This document shows positions 43,623-53,971 of a stretch of DNA of 64,000 nucleotides, piece by piece. The notes under the pieces were generated by a model. That model worked only from the letters and a program-made list of their open reading frames with translations, ran no database searches and was not told the origin of the DNA. Position 1 is the stretch's first letter. Every line of letters starts with the position of its first letter. The translations under genes and the position numbers were made by a program. Origin of the DNA: Neopestalotiopsis rosae. Its lineage: Eukaryota; Ascomycota; Sordariomycetes; Amphisphaeriales; Sporocadaceae. The stretch spans positions 5,766,001 through 5,830,000 of the forward strand of contig JALGAS010000004.1 in the NCBI GenBank assembly GCA_023078685.1, read 5' to 3'.

Positions 43623-45079
43623 ACTTATCTGACCGTCATACAAATGGATTGGACCTAGGCCCAGTACGGTTGTCACATTCTTCTCTGCGTCTTGCAAGAT
43701 GGCAAGCCACAGCAAACCGTGATGGAATAAACTACCATGATCTTCGGTATCCCTATTCCCTCATGTAATTCATCATGCCCGTGTGTTCTCGAGAGTTCCA
43801 TTTCTGCGAACGAACGAAAATTGGGTCAGCATCAAAGTTAGCAGAACTGGATGGAAATGACGGCTTGAAGAAAGATCGACTCCCAGCACCAATTGAATTC
43901 ACAATGATACTGCCAAGATGCATGAATCACGTGGTACCTATCGTTGGAACCAGATACATCTTATGAGATGACAAGGCTTGAATGTGTCTCGTGCTGCCTT
44001 CACTTTCACCTGTTCCAATACTGGATACCTCAGATCATCCTTTGAACGTGGAAATTTTGTGCATATTTCAAGTGGAGCATACACCCTTTCCATGCTAATC
44101 CAATGATCCAGTCAGGACTGAGAGTAGTCCTTCTCAACAAGCAGTTCATGGTCCCATTAAGTCGTGATCACTTAACAAGGAAAAGAAATGTTTAGTCCAA
44201 AGTTGATGATTCGAATTGAAAACAACTTTGTCGCCGTACAAGATACCGCCAGGCAGTTTTTTTTCCCTCCCCGAATTATCTTCGGTGATTTCTTTCATAA
44301 GATCTGTGTCATGAAATCTGAATTGTGTATTGCAAACTCCTGGCCATCTTCAGGTCCAGCTGTCTCTACAACACCATACAGGACCGATCGCTAACTGAAT
44401 TATGTTATTTACATCATTTGACTCATCATTACTTTCACGCAGCACGCGTACCGTCTATCAACTAAAAGTAGGACAAATAGTAAGTAAAATGCAGGCGACT
44501 TGAATTCATATGAAGCGACCCCCAAGAAGGGAAATAACAATAATAGCAAGATAGTAGGGCAAAAAAAAGAACAAAAAACAATCGACAGGTTTAGGGGAAC
44601 TGGGAAACACGAGCCCCTACACGAGCCCCATGCCTGCCAGGAGACGGACGGACCTCTACCAGGCTTATACTTCTGGTCATAACAAGTTCGCGCCCTTACC
44701 ACTAGACTAGATCTCTTTTAGCAGCCAGTGATTCCTTTGTTTGATTGTTGAGAACTTTTGGTCTTTTGAAACCTATATGCCTTCTTTGTGGGCATTCCCT
44801 TTGAACGGGTCGGAAGGAGAGTCGTTTGCAACGACGAAATTCTTCTGATGTGGGATGCCAACACCGTCCTCGGGGGTGGCTGGCCGGCCTGGCAAACAAT
44901 GCCACGACTATTTGACAGGCCATTATCAGCTTGACTGATTCAGATCACATTCTTCAATAAGAAACCTCCAAGTCCACGTGAAACTGTTTATAAAAAATTC
45001 AAGAAGTTTTGTTTGGAGCGTTTCTAGATACGGAATGGGATGATTTCCAGCAATTCCTTGTTCCCAGGGTTCATCAAAG
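43623..45079. other. intergenic with a tRNA-like A-box trace
   Basis: No gene is supported in 1.46 kb. On the minus strand at about 44716-44651 lies GATCTAGTCTAGTGGTAAGG followed by GCGCGAACTTGTTATGACC, which resembles the 5' half of a tRNA-derived element; no matching B box follows. Confidence 0.4.
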
Positions 45080-45823
45080 TCACGATCCCGTTGGAAGCTG
45101 ATCAAGCTCTCCGAAGAGCGAGGCCACATCCTCTTGTTGAAAAGACTTGAATCGGCCATATATAGATGACGGCGGTGGCATCCAAGCCACCAAGACATCC
45201 GTGAGCGCGACGCGTAATTCAGGATCCAGATCGTGCCGCGCAACCACAATGCCCGGCTTGCCCTCCTCAAAACGGTCAATGATCTTGGTGGTCTCGGTGT
45301 TGGCGGGCTCGCTGCGCCATATGTCCTCGGGCACCATGGTGGCGCGCACCTCACCGTCAACCACGGCGTCGATCTGGCCCTGCCACGCCTTGACGGGTCG
45401 CATGTCGAGGAACTCGTCGGCGCGCACCAGCCCTTTGCGGTGCAGCATCACAATGGGCGGGAAGTAGCTCGACGTGCAGGACTTGTTGATGTAGCCATAT
45501 CTGGCACCACGAAGACCCTCGAGCTTCGTCGCCGGGTCGTCCCGGTGCACCACGAGGACGCTCGGTAGGTCCGTTTTGCCGGTGAACTTGGAGGTTGGGA
45601 TCACCAGCCCGCTGTAGTAATGGTCGCCAGCGCGCAGTGAGCGGTGCCAGTCCGCTGATGGGATATAGGCAACGTCGGGCTTGTGCGCTCTGATTTCCTG
45701 GCCGATCAGGGGCAGATCGGTTGACTCTTGGCAGGTGACGTGAAAGTCATACAGTACCTTGGCCACTTTCTCATCTTTTGTGTCAATGGGAAGATTGCTG
45801 TCAATCAAAAACGCATAATCCAT
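45080..45823 (-). CDS. PhnD-like periplasmic-binding-fold protein
   Basis: Protein of 247 aa, one exon, start ATG 45823 (MDYAFLIDSN). The fold pattern matches the type 2 substrate-binding family of phosphonate/phosphite ABC importers (PhnD-like). It has VAYIPSADWHRSL near residue 50 and YYSGLVIPTSKFTGKTDLPSVLVVHRDDPATKLEGLRGARYGYINKSCTSSYFPP (a long hinge-and-loop block, written here only as its start and end landmarks YYSGLV and SSYFPP). A VKAWQGQIDAVVDGEV stretch and a RHDLDPELRVALTDVL helix near the end follow. No signal peptide and no membrane segment are visible, so this cannot act as a classic surface binding protein as written. Fungal relatives exist but have no known role. A bacterial origin by transfer is plausible but unproven. 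Confidence 0.65.
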   Translation of the reverse strand: MDYAFLIDSNLPIDTKDEKVAKVLYDFHVTCQESTDLPLIGQEIRAHKPDVAYIPSADWHRSLRAGDHYYSGLVIPTSKFTGKTDLPSVLVVHRDDPATKLEGLRGARYGYINKSCTSSYFPPIVMLHRKGLVRADEFLDMRPVKAWQGQIDAVVDGEVRATMVPEDIWRSEPANTETTKIIDRFEEGKPGIVVARHDLDPELRVALTDVLVAWMPPPSSIYGRFKSFQQEDVASLFGELDQLPTGS

Positions 45824-46281
45824 TTTCAAACATAAGGTGAAAGAGAATATCTAGTTTGTAAAGTGCAAATGTGTTTTACGAGCTCAAAAGCTAATGTCCC
45901 TCCGCTGAGAGTCGGAGCCCATCTGTATGAAATACCCTCAACGTCGGGACATGATATATGACCGTCTGCCGGACCGCCCGGGCTGAGACAATTCAGTGTT
46001 CCCGGGAATAGGACAGCAGTATAGCAAAGGTGGCGTCGCTGAGTAAGGTATACTGCCTTAGAGTTTGATATTATCAATACTAGTCAAGGTTGTATGACAC
46101 TTGATAAAAAACACTAATGTTTCGAGGGAGTTCGAATAAGACAATAAACATCAACTTATAGATACAACATACTATAGTCGAAAGATACTAGGGCTATTGC
46201 CCATCGATAACTCACCATCACCAGAGAGGGGGCTTATGAATAGGTATGCCCTCTTATGCTCCAGTCGGCAGTACTCACCGT
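45824..46281. other. spacer, no gene seen
   Basis: 460 bp between the PhnD-like gene and the unresolved minus-strand coding region. Nothing further is recognisable. Confidence 0.4.
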
Positions 46282-46842
46282 TCACCTCCCCATAGCCCTG
46301 GCTCTCTCGACAAGAATGCCCTTCCAACCAGGCTCAACAGAACTATGCTCGATCAGGACGCCTTTGAATCCAGCTCGAGCTCTCCGCGCCATCTCCGCCC
46401 GACCAGGCCGCTGCGCGGACCGCTTATCCGCATCGTCCTCGTCGCAGATCCGGCCAAACTCGGTCAAGAGCTCGCGGCTGTCCATGCCGTCAATCTCCCA
46501 CCGACTCCCCATGTAGCCCCTGATCTTCCACTGCTTGCCAGCCTCGACTGCTTGTCTGCGTCTTATCGAAGTCTTCTTGGCCTTGCTGACGTCGCCATCG
46601 ATGCCAACATCCTCACTGGCCGGATCATCTCTCACCACCTTGCGCGGCCGAGTGTGCCTCTCGGCCCGCCGCGAGGGCGAGCAAAGGTGGCGACATCCCA
46701 GAAAATAACGTTGGTTCTTGTCCATTCTTACATCTATATCCTTGGATGAGGACGCGGACGGTACGGCGATCGAGTTACGTCTGAACTTGGCCATTGGAGC
46801 CAGGGACCATAGCTGCTCTCCTTCCAATGATGTGCGATTCAT
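46282..46842 (-). CDS. hypothetical protein, possibly the 3' part of a split or broken gene
   Basis: Open frame of 186 codons on the minus strand, or 170 from an inner ATG at 46794 (MAKFRRNSIAVPS). Codon use is clearly coding-like in the second half (AAG, GAG, ATC, GGC preferred). I recognise no family. The N-terminal half is basic and Ser-rich. The second half has a KQWKIRGYMGSRWEIDGMDSREL segment, an acidic EFGRICDEDDADK stretch and a basic end (GFKGVLIEHSSVEPGWKGILVERARAMG). The stop follows at once after an AGGTGAAC sequence that could instead be a splice donor. A second coding-like frame lies just upstream (46965 to about 47270), in another frame, so one multi-exon gene with an unresolved structure, or a decayed gene, is possible. 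Confidence 0.4.
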   Translation of the reverse strand: MNRTSLEGEQLWSLAPMAKFRRNSIAVPSASSSKDIDVRMDKNQRYFLGCRHLCSPSRRAERHTRPRKVVRDDPASEDVGIDGDVSKAKKTSIRRRQAVEAGKQWKIRGYMGSRWEIDGMDSRELLTEFGRICDEDDADKRSAQRPGRAEMARRARAGFKGVLIEHSSVEPGWKGILVERARAMGR

Positions 46843-46964
46843 GATTAGCTAGGTTAGATATGTTTCTAGTGCCAAAATCTGGATGAAGTCGACTGATCAA
46901 TCTTGTTGAGCAATATGAAGTGTATCCAGTGCTTGGTGTGTATAAATGAGAATAATCTCTGAGT

Positions 46965-47270
46965 CTAAAACCTGATGTTTGGATCAGAATACCAATCTCT
47001 TCGAGAGCTTGATACAAGTCCTTTTATACCAACACCTAAATTCTTAAAGGCCTTTGTGAAGTCGTCGGCAAGTAAGAGATCATAGTCTTTGTAGGCATTG
47101 ACGAGGTGCGGCACAAAGCTATTGATCATTGTCCCAGCGGGTGACTTGTCACGACTCGTAACAAAGACCAGCGTGACGCGCGGTATTGGGGAAAATCTCG
47201 AAAGTTTCGGACGAGAATTCTCGATTGAAATATTGAACAGTAAACAAAATTGACAGTGATATCTTTAGCC
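46965..47270 (-). pseudogene. coding-like fragment without a clear start
   Basis: A minus-strand frame, closed by TAA near 47270 and by TAG at 46965-46967, reads through segments such as RVTLVFVTSRDKSPAGTM and NAYKDYDLLLADDFTKAF, which have the composition of a folded protein rather than random sequence. The first in-frame ATG (47129) sits in the middle of this stretch. An upstream frame ending near 47126 (DLEFLALPLLAAKDITVNF) may be part of the same gene. I could not join these parts with confident splice sites. It could be a decayed gene or a gene with short introns that I misread. Confidence 0.35.
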
Positions 47271-47389
47271 GCCAGCAAGGGCAACGCCAAGAACTCCAGA
47301 TCTCTATTCGATGCATCCACATTTCGCGTTCCCGTCTCATGATTCTAAACCTTGAGACCTCATTTCACGTTAAATCGTCAAACAAATAT

Positions 47390-50300
47390 TTATGCTGAAG
47401 CCTGCACGATCTTAAAGCCTTCTGTAACGACCTTGGTGATCTCTTCGTTCTTGTGTTGCAATTGACTGAGCGCGAAAGCAACATCGTTCCATTGGCGCTC
47501 AGTTTCACAGCGAGCAAGACGAGCAGCGAGCTTGTCAGCCAATTGTCTGGCGTGCTTGTCCTGTAAAACAAATTAGCACGGGCATTATTAATCATCTGAA
47601 GCAATATGCATACCTTTTCAACAAAGCCAAGCAAAAACTTGATGACTCGCTTGAAGCTATCTTCCTCCAAATCGCCTGCAGACAATAAACTGAACATGTC
47701 AACAAAGTGGTTGTACACAGCATTGTCCTTGGTGCTAAGCTCGCTGAAGAACATGCGAGCAAGGTCTGCAATACGCTTGTCGCTGTCCTCGAGACACTTG
47801 GCCATCTCACCCAGCTGACCCTTGACCTTGACTTGTCCTGCCAAAATCAGGAAAGTCAGAGTCATCAAGCAAGTGCGCTTGACTGACAAGTCTGTATCTG
47901 CCAGACGACGGTACAAGAAGTCGGTGTTTTCGTCAATCAGATGGTTGAAGCAAACAGCCATGTCACCAAGAGCAATGACGACATTCGACCTCACGGTCGG
48001 GTCAGGGCTTCGCTCCATGATGGTGATGAGCAGCGGCAAGTGCTCCTCACAGTACTCTGAGCTGACGCACATGAGCTTGGCGAGAGCGAGAGTAGCAGCA
48101 GCTTGCAGTCCCTTGTCCTTGTAAATATCGCTTCTTGAGCAGATCTCCGCCACCATTGGTCCAAAGTTGGCCAAGAGGGACTGAGGCCCAAACAGCAACT
48201 CACGCTCGCGGATATGAGCCATGGCCTCGGTGAAATCATCCTCGGTGGTACCACCAATGAGGTCAAGCTCGTCACCCTCGTCCTCTTGAGCGGGCGCGGG
48301 TGTCTTAGACTTGCGGCCCTTGGTTTTCGGCGCAGGTGCTTCGGCAGCAGGCTCGCTGGAGGCCAGCTTCTCCTTCTCCTGCTTTCTCCGCTTAAAGTCA
48401 AGCTCGCACAACTCAAGGTGTACAATTTGCTTGATAGCAACGTGTCCAACTACGAAAAGCAATTGTGACAAAGCAATGGCTGCCTTTTGTTTTGGCTCAG
48501 CAGGCTGCTCCGAAGGTGTGCGATTCACCGTTTGAGTGGGCTCGTTCAAAGCCACAGTCAAGCCTTGAGCATCTGCCAATGGTGATGTGCTGGTTGCGTC
48601 CGTGTCGCGCGACACCGGTCTAGATGCCGACTTCGGGGCAAAAACAGCTCGAGTCTTGTGTCGAATGATCTCGCCACAGAGGGCATCGGGATGCTTGGCG
48701 AGGGCGTAGATGGCATTGATAGCTTGCTCAGCCACACCGTACCAGTCCTTGCTGTCACTAGGCACGTCAGTGATGGCAGCAAGTCTGGAAAGCACTGCAT
48801 GGTCGTTTGGAAGACGGTTAAATTTGACCGTCGACTCCTTGGCCTGACGACCGACTGGGTTGAGCCTGCGCAGAGCGATACAGGTGAACTTGGCCAACTG
48901 CAAATCATTTCGGCCGTGTGATCCAAGACCAGTCCGAAGCATAGTCTCCATTTCACCAACCACAATCTCAGGATTTGCAGTTGCGAGCATGCCCAGGACG
49001 ATAATGGCTCCACGTCTCTGAGATCGGGATATTTCCCGCTTGTGGTAGCCATAGACCTCCCAGAGCTTGGTGATGACAAGGTCCGAAATCATACCGCCCT
49101 TCATCATCGTGGCGAGGAGTTGCTCAAGACTGGTCAGTTCCGCAGGGGTCGTGCCCGAGGTCAAACTGATCATGTTTCTTGCAACGTAAACGGCAGCGTC
49201 GTTGAGGGTAAAGTGGTCCGGTGCCTCAAAGAAGAGTCGCTTGTAACAGTCGATGAGGTGAGTCTGCACTCCCTTGCCCTCGTCGCTGTTGCCCTTGGTC
49301 CAGATCAAGCGGAGCATGCGTCGTATACCAATCATGTTGTCTTCAACATTGTATGCATTGCAAACTTCAAAGTAATCCATGGCCTCGATGACTTCTGACT
49401 TGTTCCTCGAGCTGAGAAGCTGGCATACAGTAGACGTCGAGTCGTGGAGAACATCGATAAACTTGAGGGCATCAGAGTAGTACCTCTTGGTAAGAGTCAA
49501 CTTTTCGATAGCCTCGGAGGTAGCCGCATCTTCCTGTGCCTTACGCACAATGGCTTGCTTCTCCTCCTCCGTAAGGTCCGTAGGGTCTCTGGCCTTCTGC
49601 GGGGATTCCACCTGTGTGGGCTCGTCGACGAGATTGGCATTGATTGTCGTGTCTGCCAGACCTGGCTCGCCAGCTGGAGGTTGGAGTGCTGCGAGTTCCG
49701 AGTCCACCTTATCAAGACGCTCCTGCCAGTCTTTGCGCGCGAGCTGAGCGCCATGCAAGACGGTAAACGGATGTGTCTTGATCAGTGTGGCTAGCAACTT
49801 CACAGCATTCCTTCGGACGTGACTGCTCTTGTCCGACAAACTGCGCGAGGCCAATTCTGCAGCCTTTTGTCGCCTCTTGGGGAACTTTTGATCGAGTTCA
49901 CAGAGTTTGGTGTAGACTTGAATGGCACGACATCTACAATAAGGGTTAATGTCCAGGAAACGCTCCTCAAGCACATCAAAAAAGGCATTTAACTGCGACT
50001 TGTGGTTTTCGCTTCGCTCCTCCTGCTGGGACAGGTGCGCAATCATGTTGCCACAGACCTCAATGAGCGAGCAACGGAGAGTATACGACTTGATTCCATG
50101 TTAGCGAGATCAGTATGCACGGGACCGTAAAACGCACTTCACTGTCTAGTTGCTTGGCAAGCATTGTCATCTGCTTGATTACCAACCTAGGGGCAAGCTC
50201 TGACAGCTTCACGATGAAAGCTGAGACCGACTTGGGACCTCTGGTATCGTTGGTACTAAACTCCTTGTTGCTCAGTTCTCTCAGAGCCTCATCGGCTAAT

Positions 50301-51329
50301 TGAGGGTAATCGTATTGGTCGGACAGAATGTTGAGGAACTCGGCCATGGGCTCAGACAAATGCTCGAAATAGGTCAAATTTTGCACAATCGAAATTTGGG
50401 CGGCTGGTGACATGTCAGTCTGCGAACTTGATATCAGCAAAATCGAGTCTAGTGAACCCACCATATCCATGACCGTGATGCTTGACGGCTATACAAAGCA
50501 CCTTCCAAGCGTGCATGCGGATGTGCGTATTCTTACAGCGCTGCTCGCTTTCAAGAACCATATACACGGGCCTGGTGAGAAGACCGATGAAGGTATCGCG
50601 TTCACTCGTTGTCAAGAAGATCTTGCTTAGCTTCACACGCATCACCTTGGCCATAATATCGAGAGCTGTCTGCAACTGGGCGGCGCTGTCCCACACGGCG
50701 TCTTTGCCCGTCGCCTTGGGCTTGGCGCCCTTGCCTCTGGCGCGAGCGACGGGAGCGGAGGACGACTTCTCGGCGGCCTTGATCTCGACGCAGGCAATGG
50801 CCCACTGAAGCAGGAATCCATAGACCTCGAGGAGCATCTTGTGGTGGGCGATGACCTCTTGCTCGTCCGGGTTTTCGAGGTCATTGTTGACAGCGTCGGC
50901 CTCGGCCGCCAAACCGCTCATGATCAGATCAAAGATCTTACTGAGGGCATGGGTGGGCAGGAATTGCACGGATCTGGATTGGACGAATAGCTCAGAAATG
51001 GGTTCTTCTTGCACGCGGGAGGAACTTCTACGACGTGGAGAAAAGAGGCCAGGAGGGTTGTCGGTGGGCAGGGGATCAAGGGAAGTGGGAGCGCACTTTA
51101 GTAGGAACTGCAGCGAGTCGAAGTTTGCGCTGCGCGTTATGAATTCCGGGTTCTCGGCCACGGCGTCTACTATCGAGTTGAGCACCGGGTTGATGACGGC
51201 GTTGGTGAATGTTTCCGGATCGTTCTCGCAGTCGACCAGAGCAGCATCGGCCTCTGGTGTCGGCACGCTGGCCGGATCGCTCATATAATGCTTGATCGCA
51301 TCATTGATGTCAAAGTTGATGACATCCAT
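47390..51329 (-). CDS. condensin complex subunit Cnd1 (Ycs4/CAP-D2)
   Basis: HEAT-repeat subunit of condensin, needed for mitotic chromosome compaction and segregation. Four exons on the minus strand: 51329-50462, 50403-50138, 50088-47614 and 47560-47390, about 1259 aa. Exon 1 encodes the MDVINFDINDAIKHYMSDP start and runs to HGHGY; exon 2 continues AAQISIVQNLTYFEHLSEPMAEFL. The third exon holds most HEAT repeats (for example INPYCRCRAIQVYTKLCEL; KSSHVRRNAVKLLATLI; SPDPTVRSNVVIALGDMAVCF; LSVKRTCLMTLTFLILAGQVKVKGQLGEMAKCLED), typical of the CAP-D2 core. The last exon ends in a helical LAARLARCETERQWNDVAFALSQL region. The reading at the end of exon 1 only works with the acceptor CACCAG (50404), which fits the family. 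It is divergent from the Cdc7-like kinase gene. Confidence 0.93.
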
Positions 51330-52395
51330 GGTCGCGAATTATGCGCCAAGGAGGCCCTTCGATATGGGGTTTCGATCTCGTCTTCTTATTCCTCGGGAGG
51401 GAGCGGAGGGATATCGTCGTCGCCAAAGAGATTTTACCACCAAGATGTGGTCATTGGCCCGTTGTAAACAAAGATGGGTGAGGAAAGTGAGGGGAAGGAA
51501 AAGAAGTGTACAAAGTCGTCGCACCTGTCGCAAACGGGGGTATCTCGAATTTCGTTGGTCGTCAAATGAATTGTGTCAGATTTAGAAGAGAACGAAAGAC
51601 GAGGTCATTTGCGACAGCGCTGATCAATCTTGCAAAGCTGGACGGCAACTGCGGACTGGACTGGATTGGACTGGAATTGGTGTTGACTCTGCCGTCAATA
51701 ATGCAAATGTCTTTGCCTAATGTGGCTCTAGCAACGGGGTGGGTTTATTTGTTTTTGTTTGGTTTGTCTCCCCCCCAAACGCGGTTGCAAATGAGGGACC
51801 CCCGCCTTTTCTCGCCAAAGGCCTTGCGTACCCCCACCTGACAGCCGCAAGATTCATGTCTTGGGCGGACGGCGACCTGTAGAGGCTCCCTAAGAGCTCG
51901 CGGCTGACGGCCCAAGGCGCGTCCTAGTACTGAAGTGGCACAGCGTCTTTACAGCGACTGGGTACGCCGAGTTCGTTTATTGATGTGCACAGTAGCAACG
52001 CCGTCGTCACCAACTGTAAAAGTCAACACCAGATGATCTTTCTCCACCAGAAATTCTGGTCTCTCTCTGATGACCTTCGTACAATAATAATGCTGCATTG
52101 ACCTTTCAACCAAGTCAATGGCTTCCTAGCAACATCTTTGCCCGTGTTCTCTGTCCTTGCGCTGGGCTCACGCTGCGTTGTGTACCACCTTGTTCTTTGG
52201 CCGCAAGAAGGAGAGAGCCGTCGGTGTTTGCCCTCGTCCTAGTTGCGCCAACTTGTATTTGTTATTGGCTCTACTATAATAGTACGCAACTCACGCTATA
52301 TACCTTCAAAAGTGCCTGCAGGACCTTCGAAACCAGGCACTTGCGACTTCCAACCCAATACAGTGCTACCAAACACAATACACGACGCGCCTGCA
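51330..52395. promoter_or_regulatory. divergent upstream region of CND1 and CDC7
   Basis: A 1.07-kb spacer between two cell-cycle genes. ACGCG, the core of the Mlu cell-cycle box bound by MBF-type factors, occurs at 51779-51783 and 52385-52389, the latter just before the kinase start. A run of C (about 51771-51776) and T/G-rich tracts are near the first one. No coding frame is supported. Confidence 0.45.
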
Positions 52396-53971
52396 ATGGC
52401 GACCTTGAACCGGAGGAGGGTTGCCAAGGAGCCTTTTCAGATCCACGAGGACCAACCCGAAGACATGGCGGAAAACCTCAACGTCGGTTCAGACGAGAGC
52501 TACGCCCAATCCCACTCCCAAGGGTTCCAAGAGATTGACCGCGATCGTACTGAGGAAGAAGAGCAACATGAGGACCAGGAAAACCAAGAAGAGGACGAAG
52601 AGCACGAACAGGAACCTGAGCAGGAAGAGGAATGCGACTCTGATTCGTCCGACGAGAACGAGCCAATCGACCTGACAGTCCAACATGACATGGAGAAGCT
52701 GACACAAGCATTTCCCGACTTCAGGAAAAACTACCGCTTGTTGAAGCGCATTGGCGAAGGTACCATCCCACTCGAGGCACAATCGACGTGTGAAACGCTG
52801 GCTAATCAAATATTGCGTAGGCACATTTTCGACAGTATACAAGGCCGAAGACCTCCGTTACGATCAGTACACCAACAGCTGGGACTTGGATGCAAAGGAC
52901 AGCCACTGGGAGCCGCCGCCTCTAAAGCTCGCGTCCCATGGTCGGTCTAACTCCAGATCGATCCCACACAAGAGACAAAGAAAATTTGTGGCAATCAAAA
53001 AGATTTACGTTACGTCCTCGCCCTCTCGTATACTCAACGAAATCGAGCTGCTTCATGATCTTCGGGAATCATTGTCCGTTTGCCCGCTCATTACGGCCTT
53101 TCGCGAGTCGGATCAAGTAGTTGTCATTTTGCCTTATTTTCGACACCAAGATTTCCGGAAATACTACTCGAATATGACGATTCCTGACATTCAGGTCTAT
53201 CTGCGCTCTCTATTCACGGCTCTCGCTGCTGTACACGAAAAGGGCATTCTCCACCGAGATATCAAACCAACCAACTTTCTATACGACCCAGACAAGCAGC
53301 GCGGTGTTCTTGTTGATTTTGGTCTCGCCGAGAGGGAGGGCACAGATAACAAGCCCTGTTTGTGCCATTTGGACCCGGAAACGCGTAAGCAGCGGATTCG
53401 AACCATGTGGTCGGGGAGCACGTCACAAAACGGATCACAGCACGGTTATCCAAAACACGATACCAGGCCGTCCAGACGAGCCAACCGTGCCGGCACGCGT
53501 GGTTTCCGTGCTCCCGAAGTCTTATTTAAATGCACGGAACAAACCACCAAGATTGACATTTGGTCAGCTGGTGTTGTTTTGCTCACTATTCTCTGCAAGC
53601 GCTTTCCTTTCTTCAACAGCGCTGATGATGTTGAGGCCATGATTGAAATCGCCACGATTTTTGGGTCCAGACGCATGAAGATCGCTGGCCAATTGCACGG
53701 GGCTGTTTTCGAGACAACGATTCCCACTATTGGCGAAAGAGGCTTCAGCTTTGAGAAGATTATGCTTTGGAGCACCTGTCGGAGTGATGGCATTAGTAAG
53801 GACTCAACTCTGACCGACGAGGAGAAGGGCGCAATCAAATTCCTGGAGCGATGCCTGGACCTTGACCCAAGCCGCCGCATCAGTGCTGAAGAAGCTCTGC
53901 AGCACGATTTCTTGAGAATAGACGATGACCCCGGAAGCGAGCATGAGGAGGACGACGTCCTGATGGTATAG
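52396..53971 (+). CDS. CDC7: Cdc7-type protein kinase (DDK catalytic subunit)
   Basis: Ser/Thr kinase that, with a Dbf4 partner, phosphorylates the MCM helicase to fire replication origins. Two exons: 52396-52759 and 52821-53971, about 504 aa (yeast Cdc7 has 507). The N-terminal 100 residues are acidic and Glu/Asp-rich. The intron splits the glycine loop (IGEG|TFSTVYKAE). Then come FVAIKKIY (VAIK lysine), HRDIKPTNF (catalytic loop), VLVDFGLAE (DFG), a kinase insert with many basic residues, GTRGFRAPEVLF (APE) and IDIWSAGVVLLTIL. The C-terminus ends in an acidic tail (DDDPGSEHEEDDVLMV). The Cdc7 insert between DFG and APE is present (residues about 310-365). Start ATG 52396 gives MATLNRRRVAKEPF. 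Confidence 0.92.
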
